Assembly (NCBI GenBank): GCA_026169195.1
Contig: JAPFEH010000084.1
Coordinates: 1 to 53,766 of the forward strand
Length of the DNA: 53,766 nt
Direction of reading: 5' to 3'
From: Dysosmobacter sp.
GTDB taxonomy: Bacteria > Bacillota > Clostridia > Oscillospirales > Oscillospiraceae
Shown here piece after piece: positions 36,191 through 44,679 of this stretch. The notes below the pieces were generated by a model that was not told the origin of the DNA, made no database searches, and worked only from the letters and a program-made list of their open reading frames with translations. Within the stretch, counting starts at the first letter, position 1. Each line of letters starts with the position of its first letter. Made by a program: the position numbers and the translations under genes.

Positions 36191-36706
36191 TTAAATCCGC
36201 GTCAGGCCGGTGTGCGCCAGTGCTTGAAACAGGCAGGCACTCACCAGTCCGGTCAAAGCTCCGGTCAGCAGGGATACTCCCAGCAAAACCGGCAGATAGT
36301 AACAGGGTGCAGTGTTCCCCAGCGCCAGCACCGCCGCCGCCACCTGCCCGCACTGATGGGCTGCCGCGCCGCCGATGGATACCCCGTATACGGAAAACCG
36401 CCTGCTGCGGGAAAGCAGGATCATGGTCCCCATGGCGGTCACACCCCCCAGCAGAGAAAACAGCAGCGCGTTCAGATTTCCAGCAAACACCGCGCCCAGC
36501 ACGCACCGCGCCAGCAGGATCAGCATCGCCTGCCCCGGTCCCAGTGCATACAGGGCAAACACCGTCACGATGTTGGCAAGCCCCAGTTTGATGCCGGGAA
36601 TGGGAATCGCCGCCGACAGGGGAAAGAAATTTTCCAGATAGCTCAATGCCAGAGCCATGGCGGTCAGCATGGCGCAGAGGGTCAGCTGTCTCGTTGTCAG
36701 TTTCAT
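36191..36706 (-). CDS. Gx transporter family membrane protein, 171 aa
   Basis: Five to six hydrophobic helices. N-terminal LTLCAMLTAMALALSYLENF, then PIPGIKLGLANIVTVFALYA, and VGQVAAAVLAL-like helices. This matches the family often named heptaprenyl diphosphate synthase component I, related to ECF S-components. Together with a NusG-II protein and an ApbE protein it resembles the EetB/EetA/FmnB group that supports flavin-based electron transfer. The transported compound is not known. Confidence 0.8.
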   Translation of the reverse strand: MKLTTRQLTLCAMLTAMALALSYLENFFPLSAAIPIPGIKLGLANIVTVFALYALGPGQAMLILLARCVLGAVFAGNLNALLFSLLGGVTAMGTMILLSRSRRFSVYGVSIGGAAAHQCGQVAAAVLALGNTAPCYYLPVLLGVSLLTGALTGLVSACLFQALAHTGLTRI

Positions 36707-36716
36707 CGCCGCCCTC

Positions 36717-37118
36717 CTATCCGATCACAAGATCCGGTCCGTCCGCCGGCGCTCCGCCCTCCAGCCGGACGGTCACCCGCGCAGGCAGGCATACAATGCT
36801 TTGTCCGCTCCCGTGAATGGCGCCAGTGTGGACGCAGTCCTGTGTGGGGCAATCTGACTCCGTCACCCGAACCTCCTCTTCTGAAAGCAGCACATGAAGG
36901 GTATAGCCCCGGCTTTCCACCGTGATGGTGGTGGGGGAAAGCGCCGTCAGGTCGATCCGCTCCCGCTCCTCTCCATCCGCAGAGATCACTGCCGTCACCG
37001 CTCCGGTCTCTGCCGGCGCCCGCCACAGCAGCAGGGCCGAGGCCGCTGCCAGCGCCAGCACTGCCAGCACCGCCAGCGCGTCCCACCTGACCGGCCGCAG
37101 CTCAGGATACGATCTCAT
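36717..37118 (-). CDS. NusG domain II-containing membrane-anchored protein, 133 aa
   Basis: The start at 37118 (MRSYPELRPVRWDALAVLAV) gives one membrane helix (residues 14-34) and an extracellular NusG-II domain (GYTLHVLLSEEEVRVTESDC, PTQDCVHTGAIHGSGQSIVC). Two Cys close to CPTQDCV can bridge. It is EetA-like in architecture. The start overlaps the apbE stop by 17 bp, so it is translationally coupled. Confidence 0.8.
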   Translation of the reverse strand: MRSYPELRPVRWDALAVLAVLALAAASALLLWRAPAETGAVTAVISADGEERERIDLTALSPTTITVESRGYTLHVLLSEEEVRVTESDCPTQDCVHTGAIHGSGQSIVCLPARVTVRLEGGAPADGPDLVIG

Positions 37119-38178
37119 AGCGATACCCGCTTTCCTCAATTTCCTCAAACAGCTCCGCCAGCCCCTTTGTGACGACCACCCGTCCATCCTCGGTCACCAG
37201 CACCAGCTCCACTTCAAGACCGCTGGTACGCCAGAAGTCCAGCGCCTTTTCCTCGCCCATGACAAACAGGGCGGTGGAAAGCGCGTCGCACATGGTCCCG
37301 TTGCCCGGCAGTCCCGCCGCATCGTCTCTCCGGCAGTCTGCCACCACCGTCACGGATGTCAGACCGCTCTGGGCAGGGTATCCCGTAGCGGGATCAATGA
37401 TGTGGTGATAACTCTGCCCCTCCGACTCAAAATGCCGCTGATATCCGCCGGAGGTGACGGCAAACGCATTCTCCAGATGCAGCAGGCAGGCCAGTGCGCT
37501 GCTGTCCTCCGGACTGCGGGGATCCTGTACCCCCACCCGCCATGGAGTGCCGTCCGGACGGGTGCCCCATGCCAGCACATTGCCGCCCAGCGCTGCCGTG
37601 GCCCGCGGGATCTCATATCTGCGGAAGATCTCCGCCATGCGGTCAGAAGCGTATCCCTTGCCGATGCCGCCCAGATCCATCTGCGTCTCCGGATCCATCC
37701 ATGCGGTGCCGCCATCCAGATGGACGTGCTCCATCCCCACCGTTTCCAGCAAAGACGCCACTTCTTCCGGATCGGGGACGCGGTTGTGTCCCGTGGTAAA
37801 TCCCCATGCCAGCACCACCGGAGCAATGGTGGGATCAAAGGCTCCGCCGGTCTTGCGGCTGTAAGTTCCGGCGGCATCCAGCAGGGCAGTCAGCTCCTCT
37901 CCCACCACCGTCTGCCGGCCCCCGGCGCGGTTCAGCGCCGTGACGGGGCTGTCCTCTGACGTGCGGGAAAGCAGCGCCTCCAGCCGCATCAGTTCTTCTT
38001 CTGCCGCCTGCACTGCGGCGCTGCTTTCCGTTCCGTAAACCGTAAGCGCCATGGCAGTATCCATGGCAAAAATCTGGCGGCTGGACGGTTCCTCCGCCTG
38101 TCCGCCGCAAGCGGACAGCATTCCGGCAAGGCACACCGCCGCCAGCAGCGCCGCCGCCCGTTTTTTTGAAACTTTCAT
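37102..38178 (-). CDS. apbE: FAD:protein FMN transferase lipoprotein (ApbE), 358 aa
   Basis: Lipobox LAGMLSAC (Cys24) after a basic start at 38178 (MKVSKKRAAALLAAVCLAGM), with AAAGGAG upstream. ApbE signatures: FDPTIAPVVLAWGF, MDLGGIGKGYASDR, GGNVLAWGTRPDGTPWRVGV, HHIIDPATGYPAQSGLTSVT. It attaches FMN covalently to Thr of extracytoplasmic proteins (Rnf, Nqr, EET flavoproteins). It opens an operon with the NusG-II and Gx genes. Its promoter is at 38205-38233. Confidence 0.92.
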   Translation of the reverse strand: MKVSKKRAAALLAAVCLAGMLSACGGQAEEPSSRQIFAMDTAMALTVYGTESSAAVQAAEEELMRLEALLSRTSEDSPVTALNRAGGRQTVVGEELTALLDAAGTYSRKTGGAFDPTIAPVVLAWGFTTGHNRVPDPEEVASLLETVGMEHVHLDGGTAWMDPETQMDLGGIGKGYASDRMAEIFRRYEIPRATAALGGNVLAWGTRPDGTPWRVGVQDPRSPEDSSALACLLHLENAFAVTSGGYQRHFESEGQSYHHIIDPATGYPAQSGLTSVTVVADCRRDDAAGLPGNGTMCDALSTALFVMGEEKALDFWRTSGLEVELVLVTEDGRVVVTKGLAELFEEIEESGYRYEIVS

Positions 38179-38204
38179 GCCCATGCTCCTTTGTATGATG
38201 CCAC

Positions 38205-38233
38205 AGTATACCACGATTTTTCCCACTTCTCAA
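38205..38233 (-). promoter_or_regulatory. Promoter of the apbE cluster
   Basis: Minus strand TTGAGA (38228-38233), 17-bp spacer, TATACT (38205-38210). It is divergent from the promoter at 38286. Confidence 0.8.
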
Positions 38234-38285
38234 CCATCCGCCCCCCTTCCGGCGCAAAAAAGATCCGATTCCTCCGGTTGTCCCC

Positions 38286-38314
38286 TTGCAAACAGCATTT
38301 GAATCTGCTATACT
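38286..38314 (+). promoter_or_regulatory. Promoter of the 38384 membrane protein gene
   Basis: TTGCAA (38286-38291), 17-bp spacer, TATACT (38309-38314). The leader is about 60 nt with GGAGG ahead of the start. Confidence 0.8.
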
Positions 38315-38383
38315 ATTTGAGCGTGTCGGCGAGTCTCTGCTGCCCGCCTTTCTATTACAAACAAACCCTGGAGGTCTTTTTAT

Positions 38384-39124
38384 ATGGCGAAACATCCAAA
38401 TAGCAAGCCCAAGCAGGCAAAACAGGACGGAGCCATGAACAGCGCCCTGAAGTTCTTTCTGGCCGGCTGTGTGGCGGAGTTGTATCTTTTGATTGTCCGT
38501 CGTTTTTATGTGAACGGCACATTGGAGCAAGTGGTCGCATGGGATTCCTATCTGGTGGTTCTGGGCGGCATCGGCGCGGCTGTGCTGGTCGTCGGCGCAC
38601 TTCTGGCATTTTTGTGGAAAGCCCAAAAAAATAAACGGACCGTGGGGCTGGCAATTGCCGGTGCCGGTCTTTTTCTGGCAGGCTCCAGCTTTTTGATCCA
38701 CTGGAATATGTCTGTCCTGACACTTTTGAGCGCAGCGGTTCCTGTCGCCATGGTCCTGAGCATCCTGTGGGGGCTTTATGACCGGGAATGTGCCCTGTCT
38801 CTCACAGTGCTGGGTGTTTCTTTGGTTGCCCTGTGGATCTGCCGCAAGCAGCTTTCCAGTATGTATCTGGGCACTTATGTAAAGGTGTTCGCCCTGCTCT
38901 ATATTCTGGCACTGGCAGCAGTGGCTCTGCTGGTGAAAAAGGACAAGCTGCAGGCGCTTCTGCCCGCCGGGGCAGATCCCCTTCCGGTTTATGCGGCCTG
39001 CGGACTTTCCGCTGTGGCTATGGTGGGTGCTTTGTTCAGCGCATCCGTTGCCTACTATGCCATGTGGGCGCTGGCCATCGTGGCCTTTGGTCTTGCAGTG
39101 TATTACACTGTCAAGCAGCTGTAA
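38384..39124 (+). CDS. Polytopic membrane protein of unknown function, 246 aa
   Basis: A charged cytoplasmic start (MAKHPNSKPKQAKQDGAMNS) is followed by about eight hydrophobic helices (ALKFFLAGCVAELYLLIV; VVLGGIGAAVLVVGALLAFL; VALLVKK and so on). There are no catalytic motifs. Similar proteins are found in Oscillospiraceae without a known role. Single gene, own promoter, terminated at 39143-39182. Confidence 0.75.
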   Translation: MAKHPNSKPKQAKQDGAMNSALKFFLAGCVAELYLLIVRRFYVNGTLEQVVAWDSYLVVLGGIGAAVLVVGALLAFLWKAQKNKRTVGLAIAGAGLFLAGSSFLIHWNMSVLTLLSAAVPVAMVLSILWGLYDRECALSLTVLGVSLVALWICRKQLSSMYLGTYVKVFALLYILALAAVALLVKKDKLQALLPAGADPLPVYAACGLSAVAMVGALFSASVAYYAMWALAIVAFGLAVYYTVKQL

Positions 39125-39142
39125 CTGAATCCGTAAGAATCA

Positions 39143-39182
39143 GGAACGGCGTCCGGATGATTGCTCATCCGGACGCCGTTCC
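39143..39182. terminator. Convergent hairpin terminator
   Basis: 18-bp perfect stem (GGAACGGCGTCCGGATGA and its complement) with a TTGC loop, between the membrane protein gene (+) and the TSUP genes (-). The T-tract is weak on both strands. Confidence 0.7.
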
Positions 39183-39249
39183 TCTCTGATAAATTCCCGC
39201 AAAGTTCTTGGAAACGCAGGGACATTGAGCCGGCAAACGACCAATCCGC

Positions 39250-39624
39250 TCATTTGTCCGACCGCTTGTTTGCCGGCAGCAGCAGCGACACACCAGATAG
39301 AAGCAGATAGACCCCAAAGGGCTTCCTTAGTACATCCACCGGCAGCGCCGTGGCAGCCCATGCCCCTGCGGCGGCAAGCATCACCGCCCATGGCACGGAT
39401 TTTCGAAGAGTCGGAGCGTCCAGATAACCGCTCCGCCAGTGGCACAGCAGGGCGCCGAGGGCCGTCGGCAGAAAAAACAGCAGGTTGACGCCTTGGGCCG
39501 TTCGCTGATCCACTCCCAGCAAAAGGGTCATAATCAGCAGCAAAAGCGTTCCCCCGCCCACGCCCCATGCGGACAAGATCCCTGCCCCCAGTCCGCACAG
39601 CAGGGGGATCAGCCAGTCTGTCAC
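39250..39624 (-). CDS. TSUP (TauE/SafE) half-transporter, C-terminal unit, 124 aa
   Basis: GTG start at 39624 (MTDWLIPLLCGLGAGILSAW), overlapping the stop of the partner gene. Four hydrophobic helices, with the TSUP signature GVGGGTLLLLIMTLLLGVDQ, QGVNLLFFLPTALGALLCHW. A full TSUP exporter has about 250 residues and two such repeats. This gene holds only one, so it must work with the neighbouring half. Probable substrates are small anions or sulfur compounds. Confidence 0.75.
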   Translation of the reverse strand: MTDWLIPLLCGLGAGILSAWGVGGGTLLLLIMTLLLGVDQRTAQGVNLLFFLPTALGALLCHWRSGYLDAPTLRKSVPWAVMLAAAGAWAATALPVDVLRKPFGVYLLLSGVSLLLPANKRSDK

Positions 39625-39974
39625 AGCAGATACTTCACCCCCCCATAAAAGAGGAACGCGGCAAACAGCCACTTGAGGATTTTCACGGGGACTTTTCCAT
39701 ACAGCTTCCCTCCCAGAAAGCCGCCTGCCAGCCCTCCGATCAGATACGGAAGCGCCGTTTGGAAAGACACCCCGCCCCGCCAAAGATAGACACCGGCGGA
39801 TACCAGACACACGGGAAAAATGACTCCCACACAGGTGGCGTACAGCTTTCGCCCCGAAAGTGTCCCCCAGCGGGAGAGAATCGGCAAAAACACCATACCT
39901 CCTCCCCCGCCAAACAGCCCGTTGGCAAGTCCCGCCGCACCGCCGGCGATCCGTGCCGGCCAGTCTGCCCGCAA
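39621..39974 (-). CDS. TSUP half-transporter, N-terminal unit, 117 aa
   Basis: Starts at TTG 39974 (RADWPARIAGGAAGLANGLF) or GTG 39983, after GAGGGGG. The signature is GLFGGGGGMVFLPILSRWGT, followed by YATCVGVIFPVCLVSAGVYL and GGLAGGFLGGKLYGKVP. It ends in a 4-bp overlap with the second half, which indicates coupled 1:1 synthesis. The start codon is uncertain. Confidence 0.7.
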   Translation of the reverse strand: MRADWPARIAGGAAGLANGLFGGGGGMVFLPILSRWGTLSGRKLYATCVGVIFPVCLVSAGVYLWRGGVSFQTALPYLIGGLAGGFLGGKLYGKVPVKILKWLFAAFLFYGGVKYLL

Positions 39975-40039
39975 AGTCCCCACCCCCTCAAAAATATGTA
40001 GGGGACGGGAGGAAGCGCGCCGCTCCCTCCCGCAGTCCT

Positions 40040-40228
40040 TTACTTGAGCCGGAAGCTCTCGCAGTCGGTGCACTTGATCTCGGTGGGATTTGCCTCGTGG
40101 GTACCCACAGTAATGGCGTCCAGACCGCAGTAATTGGAGTCCTGACAGTGGTGCGCGCAATTGTTGACGGTGCACTTGATGCTCTGGTTGGGGGTGCAGG
40201 CACAGCCGCCGTTGGTGCAATCCTTCAT
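40040..40228 (-). CDS. DUF1540 protein, 62 aa
   Basis: Typical DUF1540 sequence: SIKCTVNNCAHHCQDSNYCG, LDAITVGTHEANPTEIKCTD, CESF. Nine Cys and His residues probably bind zinc or iron. Common in spore-forming Clostridia, function unknown. GGAGGATC precedes the start. Confidence 0.85.
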   Translation of the reverse strand: MKDCTNGGCACTPNQSIKCTVNNCAHHCQDSNYCGLDAITVGTHEANPTEIKCTDCESFRLK

Positions 40229-40324
40229 GATCTGATCCTCCTGCGTGAAAGAATATTGGCGTTTCGCCGCAGCTAGTGTGCACCGTCAAAAGAAAAGTAT
40301 GTATGCAAACCGCAAAGCGGCATG

Positions 40325-40371
40325 AAAAAACCGCGCAGAGGCTTTTTTTCAGCTTCTGCACGGTTTTTTTA
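40325..40371 (-). terminator. Terminator after mgtE
   Basis: Stem 40329-40342 / 40352-40365 (AACCGCGCAGAGGC with GCTTCTGCACGGTT, two mismatches), T-runs on both sides. It serves the leftward mgtE transcript. Confidence 0.75.
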
Positions 40372-40404
40372 TTATTTTTTGCGGACGATGCGCGCCTTCC
40401 CGCC

Positions 40405-41787
40405 TCAAATCCCCAGCAGCAGCGTGGCAAACTGGAAGTAGATCAGCAGGGAGATGGAGTCCACAATGGTGGAAATAAAGGGGGACGCCATGACCGCCGG
40501 ATCAAAGCCCAGCTTTTCTGCCAGAATCGGCAGAGAGCAGCCCACCAGCTTGGCGCAGGCCACGGTGCATATCAGCGTAGCACACACCACCAGCGCCACC
40601 GGTACTGTTACATCCGGATTGTGCAGCAGCCAGCGGTCCACCACCAGCATTTTCACAAAGTTGGCCGCCGCCAGACACACTCCGCAGCACAGGGACACCC
40701 GGAATTCCTTCCACAACACCTGCCAGCAGTCGCTGAAGCGCACCTCTCCCAGAGACAACGCGCGGATCACAGCTGTTGAAGCCTGCGTGCCGCTGTTGCC
40801 GCCGGTACCGGAAAGCATAGGTACGAAGGAGGTCAGAATGGCACAGCTCATCAGCGCGCTTTCAAAGTGCGTCAGGATAATGCCTGTGAAGGTAGCCGAC
40901 AGCATCAAAATCAGCAGCCATGGTGTCCGGGCCTTCCATGTCTCAAACACGCCGGTTTTCAAATAGGGCTTGTCGGAGGGCAGCATGGCAGCCATCAGCT
41001 CGATGTCCTCCGTGGTCTCCTCTTCAATGACGTCCATGGCGTCATCCACGGTGACAATGCCCACCAAACGGTTTTCCGTATCCACCACCGGCAATGCCAG
41101 AAAGTCATATTTGCTCAGAGCCTGTGCGGTGGTCTCCTGATCGTCCAGTGTTCGAACGGAAATAAAGTTCCGCTCCATAATATCACCGATGACATCGTCC
41201 TCCTCTGCCAGCAGCAGCGTCCGGATGGACAGCAGTCCGATCAGGTGACGGCGGTCGTCAATGACATAGCAGACGTTGATGGTCTCCTTATCCGGCGCAG
41301 TGCGCCGGATCCGCTTGAGGGCGTCCTCCACCGTCATATGCTCTTTCAGATCCACGAATTCCGTGGTCATGATGCTGCCGGCAGAGTCTTCCGGATATTT
41401 CAAGATCTCGTTGATGCTTTTTCTGGTTTCCGGATCGGAGTGCCGCAAAATGCGCTTGACCACATTGGCCGGCATTTCCTCCACGATATCCACCGTATCG
41501 TCCAGATACAGCTCCTCCAGCACTTCCTTCAGCTCCGCATTGGAAAATCCCTGAATCAGCAGCTCCTGCTCATGGGAGTCCAGCTCGACAAAGACCTCCG
41601 CCGCCAATTCCTTTGGCAGCAGCCGGAACATCAGAGGCACCCGTTCGTCCAAATCATCGCAGACGGCTGCGATGTCGGCCGCCTCCAGTGTCAAAAGAAG
41701 GTCCCGCAGCTGCGGGTATTGTTTTCGCTCAAAATATCCCTCGATTTTTTGGGCAAGTTCCTGTCGTTCTTCTTCCAGCTCCAGCAC
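40405..41787 (-). CDS. mgtE: Magnesium transporter MgtE, 460 aa
   Basis: GTG start at 41787 (MLELEEERQELAQKIEGYFE), with AAGGAGGT 8 nt upstream. Domains: MgtE N domain (residues about 10-135, RLLPKELAAEVFVELDSHEQ), two CBS domains (about 140-255, IMTTEFVDLKEHMTVEDALK; FLALPVVDTENRLVGIVTVD), and five membrane helices (about 285-460) with the pore signature PMLSGTGGNSGTQASTAVIR. It is a Mg2+-gated channel in the plasma membrane. The leader is too short for an M-box. Confidence 0.93.
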   Translation of the reverse strand: MLELEEERQELAQKIEGYFERKQYPQLRDLLLTLEAADIAAVCDDLDERVPLMFRLLPKELAAEVFVELDSHEQELLIQGFSNAELKEVLEELYLDDTVDIVEEMPANVVKRILRHSDPETRKSINEILKYPEDSAGSIMTTEFVDLKEHMTVEDALKRIRRTAPDKETINVCYVIDDRRHLIGLLSIRTLLLAEEDDVIGDIMERNFISVRTLDDQETTAQALSKYDFLALPVVDTENRLVGIVTVDDAMDVIEEETTEDIELMAAMLPSDKPYLKTGVFETWKARTPWLLILMLSATFTGIILTHFESALMSCAILTSFVPMLSGTGGNSGTQASTAVIRALSLGEVRFSDCWQVLWKEFRVSLCCGVCLAAANFVKMLVVDRWLLHNPDVTVPVALVVCATLICTVACAKLVGCSLPILAEKLGFDPAVMASPFISTIVDSISLLIYFQFATLLLGI

Positions 41788-41845
41788 AGCCTGTAGACCT
41801 CCTTCCCACGGCACTTTCTGTTCATTTCACCAATCATTTATGTTT

Positions 41846-41874
41846 ATATTATGTCAAAATCCCACCGGTGTCAA
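41846..41874 (-). promoter_or_regulatory. mgtE promoter
   Basis: Minus strand TTGACA (41869-41874), 17-bp spacer, TAATAT (41846-41851). The leader is about 50 nt. The rest of the gap to 41952 has no recognisable feature. Confidence 0.8.
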
Positions 41875-41952
41875 CCCGCCGCCCCTGCCGGAGAGAAAAA
41901 AGCCGTGAAAAGCCTTTCCCGCTTTCCACAGCTTTTCCACATTCCCTCTGTT

Positions 41953-43152
41953 TCAGTCGTCTGCCGCTTTTCTAGGCGCTTTTTTCAGGGCACGCAGTAA
42001 TGCCAGATTCAGTGCCAGCGCTGCCAGCGCAAAGGCGGCGGCGGGGTAACCCAGCAGCCGCAGTCCCACAGTCTCCTGCAGGCCGCTGCTGGCAAAGGAT
42101 CCCAGCGCGATGCCAAGGTTTCCCGCCACCGACAGCGTGGAGGCACACAGGCTCACCGCGTGAGGATGCTCTGCCTTCGCCAGCGCGGAAGCATGGTACT
42201 GCACCGGCGTACTGAGCAGATACATCAAAAGGCACATGGCAAACACCGCTGCAAGCCCTGTCCCAAGGCTTCCCAGCAGCAGCGGCATCAAAACGAACAG
42301 CGCCGCCTGCAGCGCCAGCACCATCGGGGTCCTCCTCACGTCTCCGCGGCTCCCCAGCCAGCCTGCCAGCAGGTTGCTGGTCATGCAGCACACGCCCACC
42401 GCCATCAGCAATGGACTCAAAAACCGCGCTTCAACCCCCAGCACATCCGTTAAAATAGGGGTCACATAGGTATAGACCACGTAGGTTGCGGCATAGCAGC
42501 AAACAGTCATGGCCACACACAAGGCATAGCGCGGATCCCGCAGCACCGTGAACTGGCGGAAAAAGCCGGTTTCTCCCGTCTCCACCCTGCCGGTATGGGG
42601 CAGGACCCGCACCAGCACCGGAGCCAGAAGGGCCGCCGCCAGCAGGATCACCGCAAACGGAGCCCGCCATCCGAAAGCGGCGCTGAGGGTCTTGTTGAGG
42701 GGATTTCCCACCACCGTCGCCAGCGACATTCCCGTATACACCATGGCGATAGCACGGGCGGTATGACGCGGCGGCGCCGCTTCCTGCACGAACAAAAATG
42801 CCACCGCCGTCAAGGTTCCCGTCAGCACGGCAGCCAGCGCCCGCGAGACATAGAGCACGCCCAGTCCCGGCGCCAGCATACTGACGGCGTTCACCGCCGC
42901 AAACAGCCCCAGCAGCGTCATCAACAGCCGGAACCGCGGCAGCCGTCCCACGGCAGCAGTAACCAGCGGGGTCCCGATGGCATATCCGGCGGCAAAGACC
43001 CCCACCAGCTTTCCGGCCTCCCCTAAGGTGGCGCCCAGTCCGGCGGCAATGTCCGGCAGGATGGGCACCGCCACATATTCGCAGGCCCCCAGCACAAAGC
43101 CCAGTCCCATAAGGGCCAGCGTGGACGCCGTTACGGCGCTGTCTCGTTTCAT
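41953..43152 (-). CDS. MFS transporter, 399 aa
   Basis: Start at 43152 (MKRDSAVTASTLALMGLGFV), with GGGAGGA upstream. Twelve hydrophobic helices with the MFS motif region between helices 2 and 3 (AVGRLPRFRLLMTLLGLFAA) and PGLGVLYVSRALAAVLTGTL. It resembles the drug/sugar efflux (DHA1/AraJ-like) group. The LacI gene directly upstream probably controls it. The substrate is unknown. Confidence 0.85.
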   Translation of the reverse strand: MKRDSAVTASTLALMGLGFVLGACEYVAVPILPDIAAGLGATLGEAGKLVGVFAAGYAIGTPLVTAAVGRLPRFRLLMTLLGLFAAVNAVSMLAPGLGVLYVSRALAAVLTGTLTAVAFLFVQEAAPPRHTARAIAMVYTGMSLATVVGNPLNKTLSAAFGWRAPFAVILLAAALLAPVLVRVLPHTGRVETGETGFFRQFTVLRDPRYALCVAMTVCCYAATYVVYTYVTPILTDVLGVEARFLSPLLMAVGVCCMTSNLLAGWLGSRGDVRRTPMVLALQAALFVLMPLLLGSLGTGLAAVFAMCLLMYLLSTPVQYHASALAKAEHPHAVSLCASTLSVAGNLGIALGSFASSGLQETVGLRLLGYPAAAFALAALALNLALLRALKKAPRKAADD

Positions 43153-43226
43153 GGATCTCTTCCTCCCTGTGTCCGTACACATTTTTTGTGAAAACGCGTG
43201 AGGGACGAAAGTCCCCCGCCGCAGCT

Positions 43227-44261
43227 TCACCCCTCCGGCGCCAGTTCCCCGTTGAGAATGGGGCTGGGCGGACAAAACCGCTCCTGCTCCGGCATCTGGT
43301 GGGCGCAGACACAGCCCAGCAGCAGCGTCAGCGCCTGGCAGCTCTGGTAAGGCAGGTCCTGACCGATGGTAAAGTCCACCCGCCCGTCCCGCAGCAGCGC
43401 GCAGATATCGGGGCTGCTGTCATGGGAAAGCACCCGCACCCGTCCGGCGGCGCCGCTGTCTTCAATGGCCTGTACGCAGGCAGGCACCGAGCGGTTCGCC
43501 ATGTAAACATAGGATACCGCCGGATCCTCTGCCAGAACCCGCCGCACAGCATCGTAAGTCTCTTTGTAATCGTTGTGGGTGGCCTCCACCCGGCAGTCCG
43601 TCCGGGAAAATCCCCGCTCCTCCAGCCGCTCCAGCAGACCTTCCGCCCGTGCCTTGTGACCGGCGTAGGAGGGGCCGGCATACACCAGCAGCAGGTGGTC
43701 TCCCTTCCGCAGAAATTTGGCGGCGATCTCCCCTGCCACCCGACCAGCACGGCGGGCGTCCTCACCCACATAGCAAAGCCGGTCTCCACCCGGAATATCG
43801 GAGTTGAAGGTCACCACCGGAACGGCACGCGCCTTCAGCTCCGCCAGCTTTTCCCGGATCTCCCGGCAGTCGGTGGCACAGAGTGCCACGGCCTGCGTCT
43901 GTTCCTGCAGGGCATCGTCGATCTCACGCAGGCAGGCGCCCACGTTCTCCTGCGGATATTCCCGTACCTTCACCGCCACGTTATAGTCCCGATGCTCTTC
44001 CAGAAACCGCTCCACACCGGCGGCCATCTGCTCTTTCAGATAGCCCTCCCATACCGGCTGCACCACTGTAAGATGCCGTGGCGTGGCGCTCATGGCCAGT
44101 GCGCTGGCCATACGGTTCGGCCGGTAATCCAGCTCCTCCATGACCTGTAGGATCCGCGCCCGAACCTCCGCTTTCACATAGGGCCGGTCATGGAGCACCC
44201 GGTCCACGGTGCCGATGGATACTCCGGCCCGTTCCGCGATCATTTTAATGGTGGCTCTCAT
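43227..44261 (-). CDS. LacI-family transcriptional regulator, 344 aa
   Basis: LacI HTH at residues 1-55: MIAERAGVSIGTVDRVLHDR with the hinge helix MASALAM. The periplasmic-binding type domain (about 60-335) has VAGEIAAKFLRKGDHLLLVY and SHDSSPDICALLRDGRVDFT. It binds a sugar-like ligand and represses, probably the adjacent MFS gene 74 bp downstream. It is likely autoregulated. Confidence 0.88.
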   Translation of the reverse strand: MRATIKMIAERAGVSIGTVDRVLHDRPYVKAEVRARILQVMEELDYRPNRMASALAMSATPRHLTVVQPVWEGYLKEQMAAGVERFLEEHRDYNVAVKVREYPQENVGACLREIDDALQEQTQAVALCATDCREIREKLAELKARAVPVVTFNSDIPGGDRLCYVGEDARRAGRVAGEIAAKFLRKGDHLLLVYAGPSYAGHKARAEGLLERLEERGFSRTDCRVEATHNDYKETYDAVRRVLAEDPAVSYVYMANRSVPACVQAIEDSGAAGRVRVLSHDSSPDICALLRDGRVDFTIGQDLPYQSCQALTLLLGCVCAHQMPEQERFCPPSPILNGELAPEG

Positions 44262-44288
44262 AAACTCCCTCTTTCCATGATGAAACCT

Positions 44289-44316
44289 AGCATAGCAATT
44301 CCCCGCAAAAAGTCAA
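44289..44316 (-). promoter_or_regulatory. Promoter of the lacI-type gene
   Basis: Minus strand TTGACT (44311-44316), 16-bp spacer, TATGCT (44289-44294). Confidence 0.7.
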
Positions 44317-44388
44317 TGGTCTCCGGAGGAAAATCTCCCCCGTTTTTTCATAAAACGTGCATACTGCACCCGTAGTACAAAATTTTTG

Positions 44389-44417
44389 TATACAAATCCG
44401 CTTTCTTGTGTTATACT
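44389..44417 (+). promoter_or_regulatory. Promoter of the RNase J gene
   Basis: TATACA (44389-44394), 17-bp spacer, TATACT (44412-44417). The -35 is four of six to consensus. It gives a leader of about 255 nt. Confidence 0.6.
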
Positions 44418-44423
44418 ATAACA

Positions 44424-44679
44424 GGTTAAGCGCCGGAGAGCTAGGCTTTCCCGCTGTTTTTCTTGTATTTTTTCCGTGGGGGCGCATCCCCCCGGCCGAA
44501 ATAGACAACTGTTCCATACTCCACCGGTATGACGTGACCAGACCTCTGACGGCGAAACGGGGCCGTTCAGACGACGGGCGTCTTATTTTCGTATGCCCTT
44601 TTTTCCTGCGCTTTCACGCAGAACCGGCGGGATGGAGCCGCTTTGACTGATTTTGATAAAAAAGGAGTTCTTGATCCCT
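44424..44679 (+). promoter_or_regulatory. Long structured leader of the RNase J mRNA
   Basis: No gene is visible here. Hairpins include a G/C stem at about 44478-44500 (GGGGGCGCATCCCCCC), CTGACGGC paired with GCCGTTCAG (44547-44571), and a possible attenuator GACGGGCGTC followed by TTATTTT (44574-44590). It may serve autoregulation by RNase J cleavage. No known riboswitch recognised. Confidence 0.45.

Noticed and set aside
41788-41952. M-box magnesium riboswitch before mgtE
   Set aside because: The promoter at 41846-41874 leaves a leader of about 50 nt, too short for an M-box, and no conserved elements are seen.
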